From Rhodococcus sp. H36-A4 (GTDB lineage Bacteria; Actinomycetota; Actinomycetes; Mycobacteriales; Mycobacteriaceae), in assembly GCF_027158005.1 (NCBI RefSeq), contig NZ_JAPVLQ010000004.1:218713-282712 (forward strand): DNA of 64,000 bases, written 5' to 3'. The notes under the pieces are model-generated. The model searched no databases. It saw nothing but the letters and a program-made list of their open reading frames with translations, and was not told the origin of the DNA. This document shows positions 9,913 to 20,669 of the stretch, in pieces; position 1 is the first letter of the stretch, and each line of letters begins with the position of its first letter. The translations under genes and the position numbers were made by a program.

Positions 9913-11016
9913 TCAGCCGAGCTTGGTCATCCACCCATGAGTGTCGGCGAAGGTGCCGCGCTGAATGCCCGTCAAGGTATCGCGCAGGGCAAGAGTGATG
10001 TTGCCCGGTTCGCCGTCGGCGATGGTGAACTCACCGTCCGCTGATTTGACGCTGCCGACGGGAGTGATGACTGCCGCGGTTCCGCATGCGAATACCTCGG
10101 TGATGTCGCCGGACTCCGCCTTCTTCTGCCACTCTTCGGTCGAGATGCGTCGCTCCTCCACCGGGATTCCGGAGTCGGTCGCCAACGCCAGGAGCGAATC
10201 GCGGGTAATTCCAGGGAGCAGCGACCCGGACAGTGAGGGCGTGACCAAACGGGCATCGGAACCGGAGCCGAAGACGAAGAACAGGTTCATACCACCCATT
10301 TCCTCGACGAAGCGACGCTCGATCGCGTCCAGCCAGACAACCTGGTCACAGCCTTGATCGCTGGCCTGCGCCTGCGCAAGCAGCGATGCCGCGTAGTTGC
10401 CGGCAAATTTCGCCGCTCCGGTACCACCGGGAGCGGCGCGTACGTATTCGGTCGACAGCCACACGCTGACCGGTTTGACACCACGAGGGAAGTACGCGCC
10501 GGCAGGAGAGGCAATGAGCATGTACCGGTAAGCGTCCGCCGGCCGGACACCGAGCCCCGCTTCGGTAGAGAACATGAACGGGCGAAGGTAGAGGGCATCC
10601 TCGCCACCGGCGGCCGGGATCCACTCGCGATCCACCGCAAGCATCTCCTCGATCGAGGAGATGAACAGCTCAGTGGGGAGCTCCGGCATCGCCAACCGTC
10701 TGGCCGAGGATTTGAATCGCTCGGCATTGGCATCGACGCGGAACGAGGAGAGATCCCCGTTGGGCTGACGGTAGATTTTCAACCCTTCGAAAATCGCCTG
10801 CCCGTAGTGCAGGACCATCGCCGCGGGATCCAACTCGATCGGCCCGTACGGCGCGATGGTCGCGCCGAACCAGCCCTTCTCCGAGGTGTAGTCGATCACT
10901 GCCATGTGGTCGGTGAAGAACTTCCCGAACCCGGGTGCAGCCAATACTGCTTCTCTGACCTCCGAAGGAGCCGGAGAAGGATGCTGCACACGAGTGAATT
11001 CGGGAACGCCTGTCAT
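9913..11016 (-). CDS. ilvE: Branched-chain amino acid aminotransferase (IlvE)
   Basis: This fold-type IV PLP aminotransferase interconverts Ile/Leu/Val and their keto acids. The PLP Lys lies in [18 protein letters not shown], followed by [20 protein letters not shown], the usual block. [19 protein letters not shown] and [17 protein letters not shown] are further landmarks. Length is 367 residues, as for Rv2210c. It lies 32 bases downstream of gcvT on the same strand, so co-transcription is possible. It converges on cobS with no visible hairpin in the 2-base gap. Confidence 0.95.
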   Translation of the reverse strand: MTGVPEFTRVQHPSPAPSEVREAVLAAPGFGKFFTDHMAVIDYTSEKGWFGATIAPYGPIELDPAAMVLHYGQAIFEGLKIYRQPNGDLSSFRVDANAERFKSSARRLAMPELPTELFISSIEEMLAVDREWIPAAGGEDALYLRPFMFSTEAGLGVRPADAYRYMLIASPAGAYFPRGVKPVSVWLSTEYVRAAPGGTGAAKFAGNYAASLLAQAQASDQGCDQVVWLDAIERRFVEEMGGMNLFFVFGSGSDARLVTPSLSGSLLPGITRDSLLALATDSGIPVEERRISTEEWQKKAESGDITEVFACGTAAVITPVGSVKSADGEFTIADGEPGNITLALRDTLTGIQRGTFADTHGWMTKLG

Positions 11017-11048
11017 GCAGTGAGCTTATCGAACGCGTCGAGGCCCGC

Positions 11049-12164
11049 TCACTTGGTGTTCGCTGCAACGAAAGGCGGGGCGACGATCTCACATCGAATT
11101 GCCCGGCCACGAACATCGACCTCGACGATGCCACCCGGCGTCACCCCCGCCGCGGCGTCTATTAGTGCAAGCCCAATTCCTGCCCCGAGCGTGGGCGAGA
11201 ACGTCCCTGACGTCGTGACGCCGACCACGCCGCCGTCCATCACGACGTTCTGTCCCTGACGCAGCACTCCGCGGTCGAGTGCTTTGACGCCACGGAGCAC
11301 TCGCGCCGGGCCTGCTGCCTTTTCTGCAAGCAGAGCGTCCCTGCCCCAGAATCGGTCCTTCTTCCATCCGATCGCCCAACCACATCGGGCTTGAAGCGGC
11401 GAGATGTCCAGCGAGAGCTCATGTCCGTGGAGTGGATAGCCCATCTCGGTCCGCAAGGTATCTCGCGCACCGAGCCCTGCCACCTGACCGCCGGAAAGCT
11501 TCACGACGTCGACCAGGGCACGGAACAGTGCTTCGGCGTCGTTCCACGAGCAGACCAATTCGTAACCGTGCTCACCGGTATAACCCGTGCGGCACACCCG
11601 GACCGGTGCCTCGTTGCCGTCGGCATCGGACCACTTCGCGTCGACGAAAGCCATGTACTCCAATTCCACTGGGAGACCCAGCTGCTCGACCACAGCTCGC
11701 GAATCGGGCCCTTGCACCGCGAACACGCCGAAGTCACGATGCTGGTCGCGAACGACGACGCCTTCGGGAGCTTCGGCGCTCAACGCGGCGACGACCGATG
11801 CGGTGTTGGCGGCGTTCGGAATCAGGAATATCTCTTCGGGTGAGACGAAGTAGGCGATCAAATCGTCCACCACTCCCCCGGACATGTTGCAACACAACGT
11901 GTATTGCGCCTTTCCTGGGCCCACCCGGGTGAGGTCGTTGGTCAGCGTGGAGTTGACGAAGTCCGCCGCACCGGGTCCTTCGACTATCGCCTTCCCGAGA
12001 TGACTGACGTCGAAGACGCCGACGGAGGTACGGACTGCCTTGTGCTCCGCCACGACTCCGACGTAGGAGACTGGCATCTCCCATCCGCCGAAAGGCGCGA
12101 ACGTCGCTCCCAGTTCGACGTGAACGGCGTGCACGGGTCCGCGAGCAAGTTCTTCTGCACTCAT
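11049..12164 (-). CDS. gcvT: Glycine cleavage system T protein (aminomethyltransferase)
   Basis: GcvT transfers the methylene group from the H-protein-bound intermediate to tetrahydrofolate and releases ammonia. Family motifs are [43 protein letters not shown] with the folate-contacting acidic residue, and [18 protein letters not shown]. The frame is open to 12233, but ATG 12164 gives a normal N-terminus ([20 protein letters not shown]) and about 371 residues. It sits alone here; gcvH and gcvP are not in the window. It is divergent from pepA. I saw no glycine riboswitch in the 91-base upstream gap. Confidence 0.93.
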   Translation of the reverse strand: MSAEELARGPVHAVHVELGATFAPFGGWEMPVSYVGVVAEHKAVRTSVGVFDVSHLGKAIVEGPGAADFVNSTLTNDLTRVGPGKAQYTLCCNMSGGVVDDLIAYFVSPEEIFLIPNAANTASVVAALSAEAPEGVVVRDQHRDFGVFAVQGPDSRAVVEQLGLPVELEYMAFVDAKWSDADGNEAPVRVCRTGYTGEHGYELVCSWNDAEALFRALVDVVKLSGGQVAGLGARDTLRTEMGYPLHGHELSLDISPLQARCGWAIGWKKDRFWGRDALLAEKAAGPARVLRGVKALDRGVLRQGQNVVMDGGVVGVTTSGTFSPTLGAGIGLALIDAAAGVTPGGIVEVDVRGRAIRCEIVAPPFVAANTK

Positions 12165-12255
12165 AGCGGCCAACGCTAGCGGACGGCCGCACGTCGGGCC
12201 CGAGTCACTACGATCGTGTACGACCGAGAACAATCAATCCTTCAGGAGCTGCAAC

Positions 12256-13773
12256 GTGCCATCGACTTCACCCCGCACTCTCGGACCCGAGCTGGTGCTG
12301 GCCGGCCACCTCGGAAAAGATGTCGACGTTCTCGTCGTCGCACTCAGCACAAGTGAAGACGGACTCGAGCTCGTCATCACCGACGACATCTCCGGAGATG
12401 CGCTCGCGGCCGAGTTGCTCGATGCCTTCGAGGCTGTCGGTGCAACAGGCAAGGCTGACGAGCTCACCCGCATTCCCGCCCCTGCAGCGCTGGACGTGAC
12501 GAGTGTCCTCGCAGTCGGGCTGGGCAAGTCGGCCGACATCGACACCGAACGCATCCGCCGGTCCGCCGGTACTGCAGCTCGCGCGCTGTCGGGAACTTCG
12601 ATCGCGGCGACGACGCTCTCTGCCCTCGACCTGGGCGCCGCGGCAGAAGGCTTCTTCCTCGGTGCCTACACCTTCACCGAGTTCAAATCTGCACTGTCGG
12701 CACCCACTCCCGAAGCGGGACCTCTCGGGCGCGTCGAACTGCTGGTAGGCGACTCACGCGCTCGCGAAGCCAAGAACGAGCTGGCCCGTTCTGTTGCCAT
12801 TGCCGAAGCCGTCGCGATCGCCCGCGACTTCGTGAACACCCCACCCAGCCACCTGTACCCGGAGGAATTCGCCGCACGCGCGAAGGCACTGGGCACCGAT
12901 GCCGGACTGAGTGTCGAAATTCTCGACGACAAGGCTTTGGAGAAGGGCGGTTACGGCGGAATCCACGGCGTCGGCAAGGGCTCCTCACGACTGCCCAGGT
13001 TGGTACGTCTGACGCATTCAGGTGGTAAACGTAAGTCCAAGAAGGTGGCGTTGGTCGGAAAGGGAATCACCTTCGACACCGGCGGCATCTCGATCAAGCC
13101 CGCGGCCGGCATGGAAAACATGACCTCCGACATGGCTGGTGCTGCAGCCGTGATCGCGACGGTGATTCTCGCTGCCAAGTTGGGTCTCGAACTCGACGTC
13201 GTCGCCACGGTTCCCATGGCGGAGAACATGCCGTCCGGCACCGCGCAACGGCCTGGTGACGTACTGACGCAGTACGGCGGTATCACAGTCGAGGTCATCA
13301 ACACCGACGCCGAAGGACGACTGGTGCTCGCCGACGCCATCGTGCGCGCGTGCGAAGACGATCCCGACTACCTGATCGATACCGCAACGCTGACGGGCGC
13401 GCAGGTCGTCGCACTCGGCAACCGGACGCCGGGGGTCATGGGCACCGACGAGTTCCGCGACCGCGTCGCCGAGATTTCGCAGGCCGTGGGCGAAGATGCT
13501 TGGGCCATGCCGCTCCCAGGTGAGATTCGACGCGAGTTGGACTCCAGAGTCGCCGACCTCGCCAACGTCACCAACGGACGCGCGGGCGGGATGTTGGCTG
13601 CTGCATTGTTCCTGAAGGAGTTCGTCGCAGACGGCGTCCAGTGGGCGCACATCGACGTTGCCGGTCCGGCATTCAACACCGGCGGCCCGTTCGGTTATAT
13701 CGGCAAGGGCGGAACTGGAGTGCCGGTCCGCACGATGTTCGCCGTTCTCGAAGATATCGTCGAGAACGGTTAG
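12256..13773 (+). CDS. pepA: Leucyl aminopeptidase (M17 family)
   Basis: This cytosolic zinc/manganese exopeptidase removes N-terminal Leu and other residues. The M17 signature [13 protein letters not shown] is present, along with [17 protein letters not shown] carrying the metal-binding and catalytic residues. [16 protein letters not shown] and [15 protein letters not shown] complete the C-terminal catalytic domain (about residues 185-505). The N-terminal third is the less conserved macro-like domain. It starts at GTG 12256 with AGGAG seven bases upstream. Length is 505 residues, similar to Rv2213 (pepB). A hairpin follows the stop. Confidence 0.95.
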   Translation: MPSTSPRTLGPELVLAGHLGKDVDVLVVALSTSEDGLELVITDDISGDALAAELLDAFEAVGATGKADELTRIPAPAALDVTSVLAVGLGKSADIDTERIRRSAGTAARALSGTSIAATTLSALDLGAAAEGFFLGAYTFTEFKSALSAPTPEAGPLGRVELLVGDSRAREAKNELARSVAIAEAVAIARDFVNTPPSHLYPEEFAARAKALGTDAGLSVEILDDKALEKGGYGGIHGVGKGSSRLPRLVRLTHSGGKRKSKKVALVGKGITFDTGGISIKPAAGMENMTSDMAGAAAVIATVILAAKLGLELDVVATVPMAENMPSGTAQRPGDVLTQYGGITVEVINTDAEGRLVLADAIVRACEDDPDYLIDTATLTGAQVVALGNRTPGVMGTDEFRDRVAEISQAVGEDAWAMPLPGEIRRELDSRVADLANVTNGRAGGMLAAALFLKEFVADGVQWAHIDVAGPAFNTGGPFGYIGKGGTGVPVRTMFAVLEDIVENG

Positions 13774-13787
13774 ACGCTTCACACCAT

Positions 13788-13829
13788 GTGCATGATTCGA
13801 GTGCGTCGGGGGGCACTCGAATCATGCAC
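13788..13829. terminator. Bidirectional terminator after pepA
   Basis: A perfect 17-bp stem (13788-13804 with 13813-13829) has an 8-base G-rich loop. It lies 14 bases after pepA and 2 bases after the convergent minus-strand gene, so it serves both. Confidence 0.88.
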
Positions 13830-13831
13830 CG

Positions 13832-14161
13832 CTATTCGCGGGCCCTCCGCTCGAGGATTTTCTGTCGAGCGTCGTGGTCTCGCATCCGCTGGGGGTAGCC
13901 CGTCTTTCGGACGTCGTAGACCGGGATCTCGAGGTCGGGTCCAAGCTTTTTGATGTGTTTCTCATCCACGACGCGCCGAGTCCACTCACCATCGTGTGCC
14001 ACCAGAACGACCGTGACAGGAGTCACTGTCGTCTTCGGTTCCACGAATGCTTCGACGCCGATTCTCGCCGCCGTCCAGTCCGCGAGATACTGCGCTACCG
14101 ACCCCTCTCGGGGGCCTCTACCTTTGCCACTGCGTCGAGTGAGGCGATCGAACAAGCTCAC
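13832..14161 (-). CDS. Conserved hypothetical protein
   Basis: I do not recognise a family. From GTG 14161 it encodes 109 residues with AGGAG 7 bases upstream, which decides the start over the open frame to 14212. The protein is small, basic and soluble. It begins with SLFDRLTRRSGKGRG, then has a central segment VTPVTVVLVAHDGEWTRRVV resembling beta strands, and a Lys/Arg-rich tail (DHDARQKILERRARE). It has no signal peptide or membrane helix. It is flanked by a terminator on its 3' side and a long gap upstream, so it is probably transcribed alone. Confidence 0.75.
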   Translation of the reverse strand: MSLFDRLTRRSGKGRGPREGSVAQYLADWTAARIGVEAFVEPKTTVTPVTVVLVAHDGEWTRRVVDEKHIKKLGPDLEIPVYDVRKTGYPQRMRDHDARQKILERRARE

Positions 14162-14541
14162 TGAATCACTCCTGTCTCGGGTGCGTGAAGATTGACCTTC
14201 TCGTTCGCACAAGCCTTGTTACTCATGAGTTTGCCAGTGCGAGGGCAGCCCCTCGCGGAACGTGAGCACTTCAAGGATGGAAGGATGAACATAGAGGGTT
14301 CAACTCTCTCGTTGTAGAGAACGATTTCCGGTCTCGTCGAAAGGGCGTCTACGTGTCTGCAGTAAAAGTCCGTGGATCGCGGAAAGACGTTTTCTTCGAT
14401 TCGGCGCCGACACAGACAGCGCCGAGGATCGCAATTAACGCAAGTATCGTCCGCGAACCTTGCCACGCCAGCACAATGGTCTACGACCACAAGTCGTAAG
14501 AACTAAATTACCCGCACACAACTGTCGAGGAGTCAACAGAC
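14162..14541. other. Long intergenic region upstream of dlaT
   Basis: These 380 bases separate the divergent hypothetical gene and dlaT. Minus-strand ORFs exist but lack a ribosome-binding site or recognisable similarity, so I do not call a gene. The region is somewhat richer in A+T near 14490-14515 (including CTAAATTA), where the dlaT promoter could lie. A GAGGAG ribosome-binding site ends about 9 bases before the dlaT ATG. No terminator or riboswitch is evident. Confidence 0.45.
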
Positions 14542-16290
14542 ATGGCCTTCTCCGTCCAGATGCCAGCTCTTGGTGAGAGCGTCACCGAGGGAACTGTCAC
14601 CAGGTGGCTCAAACAGGAGGGCGACACCGTCGAGGTCGACGAGCCGTTGCTCGAAGTGTCGACCGACAAGGTCGACACCGAAATCCCGTCCCCCGCTGCT
14701 GGTGTTCTGACGAAGATCGTGGCACAGGAAGACGACACCGTCGAAATCGGCGCCGAGCTCGCTCAGATCGGCGAAGCCGGCGAGGCTTCCGGGTCTTCCT
14801 CCGAGCCCGAGCCTGCTGCCGAAGAGCCCGCCGCCGAGCCAGAGCCCGCGGCCGAACCTGTGGCTGCTGCAGAACCGGAGCCGCAGGCCGAAGAAGAAGC
14901 ACCGGCTCAGAGTGCGCCGGCCGCCGGCTCCGACTCCGGCTCTTCGGGTACCCCGATCAAGATGCCGGAGCTGGGCGAGTCGGTCACCGAAGGCACTGTC
15001 ACCCGCTGGCTGAAGGCCGTGGGCGACGAGGTCGCCGTTGACGAGCCACTTCTGGAGGTGTCCACCGACAAGGTCGACACCGAGATTCCCTCCCCGGTGG
15101 CGGGAACACTGCTCGAGATCAGTGCAGAAGAAGACGACACCGTCGAAATCGGTGGCCAGTTGGCCGTCATCGGCACGGGCGCCCCTGCGGCCAAGGCTGC
15201 GGAGCCGGCAAAGCCTGCTCCCAAGCAGGAAGCTCCCAAGCAAGAGGCACCCAAGCAGGAAGCTCCCAAGCAAGAGGCACCCAAGCAAGAGGCACCCAAG
15301 CAGGAAGCTCCCAAGCAGGCACCTGCGAAGGCTCCCTCGGCTGACGCATCCCCCTATGTCACGCCTCTGGTTCGGAAGCTCGCAACGGACAACGACGTGG
15401 ACTTGTCCACGGTCAAGGGCACCGGCGTCGGTGGACGCGTCCGTAAACAGGACGTTCTCGCGGCCGCCGAGGCGAAGAAGGCTCCGGCAGCTCCCGCTGC
15501 TGCTCCGGCAGCCGAGTCGAAGCCTGCCGCACCGGCTACGGCCGGAGTGCGACCGGAGTTGGCTCATCTACGCGGAACCACGCAGAAGATGAACCGCATT
15601 CGCCAGATCACGGCGAAGAAGACGCGCGAGTCTCTTCAGTCCTCTGCTCAGCTGACTCAGACCTTCGAGGTCGACGTCACCCGGGTAGCCGGTCTGCGTG
15701 CCAAGGCCAAGTCCAAGTTCCAGGAGAACGAGGGCGTCAACCTGACGTACCTTCCGTTCTTCGCAAAGGCAGTTGTCGAGGCCCTCAAGGCTCACCCGAA
15801 TGTCAACGCCAGCATCAACGAAGAAGCGAAGGAGATCACTTATCACGCCGAGGTTCACCTCGGTATCGCTGTGGACACCGAGCAGGGCTTGCTGTCCCCG
15901 GTCATCCACAACGCGGGCGATCTCTCCTTGGCTGGTCTTGCCCGGGCGATCAACGACATCGCCACTCGCGCCCGATCCGGTGGCCTGAAGCCCGACGAGT
16001 TGTCCGGTGGCACGTTCACGATCACCAACATCGGCAGTCAGGGCGCGTTGTTCGACACTCCGATTCTGGTACCGCCACAAGCAGCCATGCTCGGCACCGG
16101 CGCGATCGTCAAGCGTCCGGTCGTGGTCAAGGACGACGCGGGCAACGAGTCCATCGGCGTCCGGTCGATGTGCTACCTGCCGCTGACCTACGACCATCGT
16201 CTGGTCGACGGCGCGGACGCAGGTCGTTTCCTCAGCACCATCAAGCAGCGGCTCGAGATCGCGTCGTTCGAAGCAGACCTAGGTCTGTAG
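14542..16290 (+). CDS. dlaT: Dihydrolipoamide acyltransferase, E2 of pyruvate (2-oxoacid) dehydrogenase
   Basis: This is the E2 core of a 2-oxoacid dehydrogenase. Two lipoyl domains are present: residues 1-80 with Lys43 in STDKVDTE, and about 135-215 with Lys177 in the same motif. An Ala/Pro/Glu-rich linker and a Lys-Gln-Glu-Ala-Pro repeat tract (near 228-260) follow. The peripheral subunit-binding domain ([17 protein letters not shown]) and the acyltransferase domain come next; the latter has [11 protein letters not shown] with the catalytic His/Asp near residues 550-556. At 582 residues it matches Rv2215 (DlaT), often annotated sucB. The ribosome-binding site GAGGAG precedes ATG 14542. LipB and LipA, which attach and sulfurate the lipoyl groups, are encoded downstream; the E1 aceE is near 53 kb. 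Confidence 0.93.
   Translation: MAFSVQMPALGESVTEGTVTRWLKQEGDTVEVDEPLLEVSTDKVDTEIPSPAAGVLTKIVAQEDDTVEIGAELAQIGEAGEASGSSSEPEPAAEEPAAEPEPAAEPVAAAEPEPQAEEEAPAQSAPAAGSDSGSSGTPIKMPELGESVTEGTVTRWLKAVGDEVAVDEPLLEVSTDKVDTEIPSPVAGTLLEISAEEDDTVEIGGQLAVIGTGAPAAKAAEPAKPAPKQEAPKQEAPKQEAPKQEAPKQEAPKQEAPKQAPAKAPSADASPYVTPLVRKLATDNDVDLSTVKGTGVGGRVRKQDVLAAAEAKKAPAAPAAAPAAESKPAAPATAGVRPELAHLRGTTQKMNRIRQITAKKTRESLQSSAQLTQTFEVDVTRVAGLRAKAKSKFQENEGVNLTYLPFFAKAVVEALKAHPNVNASINEEAKEITYHAEVHLGIAVDTEQGLLSPVIHNAGDLSLAGLARAINDIATRARSGGLKPDELSGGTFTITNIGSQGALFDTPILVPPQAAMLGTGAIVKRPVVVKDDAGNESIGVRSMCYLPLTYDHRLVDGADAGRFLSTIKQRLEIASFEADLGL
15223..15312 (+). repeat. 15-bp tandem repeats inside dlaT
   Basis: Six tandem 15-bp units encode Lys-Gln-Glu-Ala-Pro in the linker between the second lipoyl domain and the subunit-binding domain. 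Two variants occur in the order A-B-A-B-B-A (A = AAGCAGGAAGCTCCC, B = AAGCAAGAGGCACCC), followed by a degenerate seventh unit. The pattern suggests recent duplication of a 30-bp A-B block plus single-unit slippage. Copy number may vary between strains. Confidence 0.95.
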
Positions 16291-16390
16291 AGCAGGTCGA
16301 AAGCCGAGCAGTCTGTACTGTGGACTGCAGGTGAGCAGTGTTCAGCGCTCGGCCGATCCTCGAATCAACGGGGAACCGAACTAACAGTGT

Positions 16391-16423
16391 CGGGGCATCA
16401 TCCGTTTGGCGGATGATGCCCCG
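16391..16423 (+). terminator. Terminator after dlaT
   Basis: A perfect 14-bp stem (16391-16404 with 16410-16423) with a 5-base loop lies 100 bases after the dlaT stop and 26 bases before the next start codon. It most likely ends the dlaT transcript. Confidence 0.8.
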
Positions 16424-16449
16424 GTTCTGTCGAGGAGGCTTTCGAATTC

Positions 16450-17340
16450 ATGCGTGTAGTCATTGCTGGTTCTTCCGGATTGATCGGTACCGCGCTCGTC
16501 GCCGCGTTGCGAGGTAAGGGTCACGAGGTTGCCAGATTGGTTCGAAGAGCACCTGCCGGTCCGGACGAGTTCGAGTGGAACCCGCCGCAGGGCTCGTTGA
16601 ACGATCGTGCGTTGCGTGGCGCAGACGCTGTGGTCAACCTTTGTGGGGTAGGCATCGGGGACAAGCGATGGTCGGGCGCATACAAGCAGAAGGTCCGCGA
16701 CAGCCGGATAACTCCCACCGAGGTGCTGGCGGAAAACTGCGCAAAGTTCCAGGTTCCGACACTGGTCAATGCCAGCGGGATCAACTTCTACGGCGACACC
16801 GGCGACCGGGCGGTCGACGAAACGGCCCCTGTCGGCGAGGGATTTCTGGCGGAAGTGTGCCGAGACTGGGAGAACGCGACTTCGGCCGCTACGGCCGGCG
16901 GAGTCCGCACCATAATGTTGCGCAGTGGCGTGGTCTTGTCGCAACGCGGCGGAATGCTGGACAAGCTGAGGCCTCTCTATTTGATGGCGCTCGGTGGACG
17001 CCTCGGCAGCGGCCGACAGTACTTTCCCTGGATCTCACTCGAGGACGAGATCGCAGCGACCATTCATGGCATCGAGAACGAGTCGGTATCGGGCCCGGTC
17101 AACATGGTCGGTCCAGCCCCAGTCACCAACGCACAGTTCAACAGCGCCATGGCCCGTGCACTGCATAGGCCTGCGCCATGGGCTGTACCGGGATTCGCGT
17201 TGAAAGCGGTCATCGGCGAATTTGCCCAGGAAGCAATTCTGACCGGACCTCGAGCTATCCCGAAGGTGTTGGAAGACACCGGATTCGTTTTTGCTCACAA
17301 CACGATCGGCGAGGCACTGCGAGTAGCTGTCGGTAGCTGA
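16450..17340 (+). CDS. TIGR01777-type NAD-dependent epimerase (SDR family)
   Basis: This is an atypical short-chain dehydrogenase/reductase of the TIGR01777/YfcH group, 296 residues. The Rossmann start [20 protein letters not shown] carries the nucleotide-binding glycines. Typical group motifs are [33 protein letters not shown] and [14 protein letters not shown], with the C-terminal domain from about residue 200. The physiological substrate of this family is unknown. An AGGAG element precedes ATG 16450 by about 11 bases. It lies in the same slot as Rv2216, between dlaT and lipB, though a functional link to lipoylation is not shown. Confidence 0.88.
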   Translation: MRVVIAGSSGLIGTALVAALRGKGHEVARLVRRAPAGPDEFEWNPPQGSLNDRALRGADAVVNLCGVGIGDKRWSGAYKQKVRDSRITPTEVLAENCAKFQVPTLVNASGINFYGDTGDRAVDETAPVGEGFLAEVCRDWENATSAATAGGVRTIMLRSGVVLSQRGGMLDKLRPLYLMALGGRLGSGRQYFPWISLEDEIAATIHGIENESVSGPVNMVGPAPVTNAQFNSAMARALHRPAPWAVPGFALKAVIGEFAQEAILTGPRAIPKVLEDTGFVFAHNTIGEALRVAVGS

Positions 17341-17360
17341 CTCGGCGTAGCGTGCCTGGC

Positions 17361-18143
17361 ATGACTAACGCGGGAACCTCCGCACGGGAGAGTTCGGATC
17401 CGGTCGACGTCCGAAGACTCGGTCGCATCGATTACCTCGAGGCGTGGGCACGTCAACGCGAACTCGCCGACATGCGCGCTGAGGGGCACGGTCTCGACAC
17501 GCTACTCGTGCTCGAGCATCCGCCAGTGTTCACTGCCGGCAGGCGTACGGCACCCGAGGACCGGCCGCGCGACGGCGCGCCTGTTATCGAGGTCGATCGC
17601 GGCGGCAAGATCACCTGGCACGGTCCAGGACAGCTCGTCGGATACCCGATCATTCGCCTCGCACAGCCGATCGACGTCGTGAAGTATGTGCGCCGGATCG
17701 AAGAAGCGCTGATTTCCGTGTGCACCGAGCTGGGCATCACCTGTGGCCGCATCGATGGCCGCTCTGGTGTGTGGTTGGCCGCAGGACGCAGTGTCGCGGG
17801 CGATACCGATGACGGGCCGTGGTTGCCGGAGCGGAAGATCGCAGCCATCGGCGTACGGGTTCAGCGGGGTGTGACACTGCACGGTTTCTCACTCAACTGC
17901 AATGCGTCCATGGCAGGCTTCGACGCAATCGTGCCGTGTGGCATCGCCGACGCCGGTGTGACCTCACTGTCCGCGGAACTCGGACAAGACGTCACTGTCG
18001 ACGAGGTCGAACCCGCCGTCACCGAGGCCGTTCTGGCTGCTCTGGACGGCGGATTGCCGGTGACCGAACACGACGTCGTGCGCCCCTTGCTGGAGACGGT
18101 CTCCAGTAACCCGCACTTCACCACGACGAAGTTCGGCGCGTAG
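17361..18143 (+). CDS. lipB: Octanoyltransferase (LipB)
   Basis: LipB transfers octanoate from octanoyl-ACP to lipoyl domains, the first step of lipoate synthesis. Landmarks are [31 protein letters not shown], the catalytic Lys in [19 protein letters not shown] and the catalytic Cys in [18 protein letters not shown]. At about 260 residues it is longer than Rv2217, partly through an insert before the Lys motif ([14 protein letters not shown]). I chose ATG 17361; GTG 17352 is an in-frame alternative and neither has a good ribosome-binding site. lipA begins 10 bases downstream. Confidence 0.93.
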   Translation: MTNAGTSARESSDPVDVRRLGRIDYLEAWARQRELADMRAEGHGLDTLLVLEHPPVFTAGRRTAPEDRPRDGAPVIEVDRGGKITWHGPGQLVGYPIIRLAQPIDVVKYVRRIEEALISVCTELGITCGRIDGRSGVWLAAGRSVAGDTDDGPWLPERKIAAIGVRVQRGVTLHGFSLNCNASMAGFDAIVPCGIADAGVTSLSAELGQDVTVDEVEPAVTEAVLAALDGGLPVTEHDVVRPLLETVSSNPHFTTTKFGA

Positions 18144-18153
18144 CATCGACCAT

Positions 18154-19245
18154 GTGACTGTGGCTCCAGAAACACCCTCGAACGCTGCGCCGTCCCTCGG
18201 GTCATCCCCCGATACTTCGCTCACCTCCAGCACTCCACTCGCCCCACCCGGACGCAAATTGCTTCGCCTCGAAATCCGAAACGCGGAGACACCGATCGAA
18301 CGCAAGCCCAACTGGATCAAGACCAAGGCCAAGATGGGCCCGGAGTACACCGAACTCAAGGGTTTGGTGAAACGCGAGGGTCTGCACACCGTCTGCGAAG
18401 AGGCCGGCTGCCCCAACATCTACGAGTGCTGGGAAGACCGTGAGGCGACGTTCCTCATCGGCGGTGAACAATGCACCCGCCGTTGCGATTTCTGCCAGAT
18501 CGATACCGGCAAGCCCGATGACCTCGACCGCGACGAGCCCCGTCGAGTCGCCGAAAGCGTTCAGGCCATGGGTCTGCGCTACTCGACGATTACCGGAGTG
18601 GCGCGCGATGACCTCGAAGACGGAGGCTCTTGGCTGTACGCCGAAACGGTCCGGTACATCAAGAAGTTGAACCCCAACACCGGCGTCGAATTGCTGATTC
18701 CCGACTTCAATGCCAAGCCCGATCAGTTGGCCGAGGTCTTCTCGTCGCGACCGGAAGTTCTTGCGCACAATGTTGAAACGGTTCCGCGTATCTTCAAGCG
18801 AATCCGCCCGGCTTTCCGCTACCAGCGATCCATGGACGTCATCACCGCAGCTCGAGACGACGGTCTGGTAACCAAGTCCAACTTGATCCTCGGTATGGGC
18901 GAGACGCCGGAAGAGGTGCAGGAGGCAATTCGTGACCTGCACGAGGCAGGCTGCGACATTCTCACCATTACCCAATACCTGCGCCCGTCGCCGCGCCACC
19001 ATCCCGTGGAGCGGTGGGTCAAGCCCGAAGAGTTCGTCGACCATTCCGATTACGCCACCGAGGTCGGCTTCGCTGGGGTTCTGGCGGGTCCGCTGGTCCG
19101 CTCTTCGTACCGGGCAGGGCGGCTGTACGCACAAGCGATGCAGCATCACGGTCGCGTACTCCCCGAGAGCATGAGTCACTTGGTGAACGGTGGCGAAGCC
19201 TCGCAGGAGGCAAGTTCGTTGATTGCTCGTCTCGCTGCTCGCTAG
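18154..19245 (+). CDS. lipA: Lipoyl synthase (LipA, radical SAM)
   Basis: LipA inserts two sulfurs into octanoyl groups on lipoyl domains. Both cluster motifs are visible: [12 protein letters not shown] for the auxiliary 4Fe-4S cluster and CTRRCDFC for the radical-SAM cluster. The C-terminal RSSYRAG Ser ligand is also present. The conserved block [19 protein letters not shown] precedes them. The 363-residue product has about 25 extra N-terminal residues rich in Ser/Pro relative to Rv2218. It starts at GTG 18154, just after lipB, and they probably form one operon. Its product acts on DlaT in this window. Confidence 0.95.
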   Translation: MTVAPETPSNAAPSLGSSPDTSLTSSTPLAPPGRKLLRLEIRNAETPIERKPNWIKTKAKMGPEYTELKGLVKREGLHTVCEEAGCPNIYECWEDREATFLIGGEQCTRRCDFCQIDTGKPDDLDRDEPRRVAESVQAMGLRYSTITGVARDDLEDGGSWLYAETVRYIKKLNPNTGVELLIPDFNAKPDQLAEVFSSRPEVLAHNVETVPRIFKRIRPAFRYQRSMDVITAARDDGLVTKSNLILGMGETPEEVQEAIRDLHEAGCDILTITQYLRPSPRHHPVERWVKPEEFVDHSDYATEVGFAGVLAGPLVRSSYRAGRLYAQAMQHHGRVLPESMSHLVNGGEASQEASSLIARLAAR

Positions 19246-19302
19246 GCATAGAACCGGCTAGCGATGCACGTGACTTCAGTGTCGACACGTATCCTGTGAA
19301 GC

Positions 19303-20058
19303 ATGGCGAACGGCAGTAAAGCGGGCAAAGCAGGTAAGCCCAGCAAAGAAGCAAAGGCGGCAGCGAAAGCGGCCCGTAAGCAGGCATCGAAAGAGCGTCG
19401 CGGCCAGTTGTGGCAGGCGTTCAACATGCAGCGCAAGGAAGACAAGCTTCTTCTGCCGCTGATGATCGGCGCCATCGTCGGTATCGGTCTCGTGCTGTTT
19501 CTCATCGGCTTGATCTTCGATCTGCAGTGGTTCCTGCTGCCCATCGGACTACTCGTCGGAGTCCTCGTGGCCTTCATCATCTTCGGCCGTCGGGTCCAGA
19601 AGTCGGTGTACACCAAGGCAGACGGGCAGGCGGGTGCAGCCGCTTGGGCTCTGGACAACCTGCAGGGATCTTGGCGCGTGACCAACGCGATTGCTGGAAC
19701 GACTCAACTCGACGCCGTGCACCGCGTCATCGGCAAGCCCGGGATCATTCTTGTCGCGGAAGGCGCGCCGCAGCGTGTGAAATCACTTCTCGCCCAGGAG
19801 AAGAAGAAGACCGCGCGAATCGTCGGCGATACCCCGATCTACGACATCGTCGTCGGCAACGGGGAAAACCAGATCCCACTGTCCGGTCTCCAGAAGTATC
19901 TGACGAAGCTGCCCAAGAACATCGACAGCAAGCGGATGGACACCATCGAGTCCAGACTCTCGGCACTCGGTACCAAGAGCGGCCCCGCGATGCCGAAGGG
20001 ACCGCTGCCCGGTGGCGCGAAGATGAAGGGCGTTCAGCGGACGATCAAACGTCGCTGA
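19303..20058 (+). CDS. DUF4191 family membrane protein
   Basis: This 251-residue actinobacterial protein of unknown function fits the DUF4191 family (Rv2219 slot). The N-terminus is extremely Lys/Ala-rich (GKAGKPSKEAKAAAKAARKQ). Two adjacent transmembrane helices lie near residues 48-66 and 72-92. A soluble C-terminal domain follows, with VTNAIAGTTQLDAVHRVIGK and VKSLLAQEKKKTARIVGDTP. A TATCCT hexamer about 12 bases before the ATG could be a -10 box, implying a very short or leaderless mRNA; this is inferred. Its stop lies 3 bases from that of the convergent RDD gene. Confidence 0.85.
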   Translation: MANGSKAGKAGKPSKEAKAAAKAARKQASKERRGQLWQAFNMQRKEDKLLLPLMIGAIVGIGLVLFLIGLIFDLQWFLLPIGLLVGVLVAFIIFGRRVQKSVYTKADGQAGAAAWALDNLQGSWRVTNAIAGTTQLDAVHRVIGKPGIILVAEGAPQRVKSLLAQEKKKTARIVGDTPIYDIVVGNGENQIPLSGLQKYLTKLPKNIDSKRMDTIESRLSALGTKSGPAMPKGPLPGGAKMKGVQRTIKRR

Positions 20059-20061
20059 TCG

Positions 20062-20532
20062 TCAGCGCACCCGCACCATCGCGGTGCCTGTCGCCCGGTC
20101 GTGCATACCGCGTCCGTCGTGGTCCGAGATCACGGCCGGGACGACGAAGATGATGAAGAACGTTCGCACAAGTGCTCGCACGAATCCGACGCGGGCCTGC
20201 GCATCCACACGCGTCACCTGAATTCCGGCTACCAGTTGGCCTGGTGTGAACGAAAAGATACTCACCGAGCCGACGCCGAGAACGAACCAGACCAGCAGGG
20301 TCAAGCTGGAGACCTGTACCGCAGCCCCGGTCGCGCCGACGATCAATGCCGACACCCCCATCGACATCAACCAGTCGAGCAACAGTGCGCCGGAACGACG
20401 CCCGAGCCCTGCTATCGCGCCCGGGCCTTCGGCCGGAAGTCCGAGTCGCTCTCCTGGGAACTTCTGCTCGGTTCCGTCCTCGGATCGAGCAGCCGAGGGT
20501 CCGGACAACCAAGAACCTGTCATTCGTGCCAT
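20062..20532 (-). CDS. RDD family membrane protein
   Basis: This 156-residue protein has the RDD-domain pattern: GLGRRSGALLLDWLMSMG with the Arg and Asp, two hydrophobic helices, then FTPGQLVAGIQVTRVDAQARVGFVRALVRT, a third hydrophobic segment and the closing DRATGTAMVRV. RDD proteins are small membrane proteins often of unknown function, some proposed as ion exchangers. I set the start at ATG 20532; an ATG two codons upstream is equally possible. It is convergent with the DUF4191 gene and divergent from glnA1. Confidence 0.85.
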   Translation of the reverse strand: MARMTGSWLSGPSAARSEDGTEQKFPGERLGLPAEGPGAIAGLGRRSGALLLDWLMSMGVSALIVGATGAAVQVSSLTLLVWFVLGVGSVSIFSFTPGQLVAGIQVTRVDAQARVGFVRALVRTFFIIFVVPAVISDHDGRGMHDRATGTAMVRVR

Positions 20533-20669
20533 GGACACCAGGATAGGCGCCGACGTGAATGCGCGGATCAGCCGTCACCGTAGTGTGTGCGGTGAGTACG
20601 ATTCTTTTTCTTCTGCCCGCCTGGAGGGTGTCGTGGCTCACTCGGGTACGCGCATTGATGAGACGACGT

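Noticed and set aside
12165..12255. Glycine riboswitch ahead of gcvT
   Set aside because: The gap is only 91 bases and shared with the divergent pepA promoter; no riboswitch core was recognised.
14533..15567. Minus-strand ORF opposite dlaT with leucine/glycine-rich repeats ([13 protein letters not shown])
   Set aside because: The apparent hydrophobic repeats are just the reverse complement of the Lys-Gln-Glu-Ala-Pro repeat tract of dlaT.
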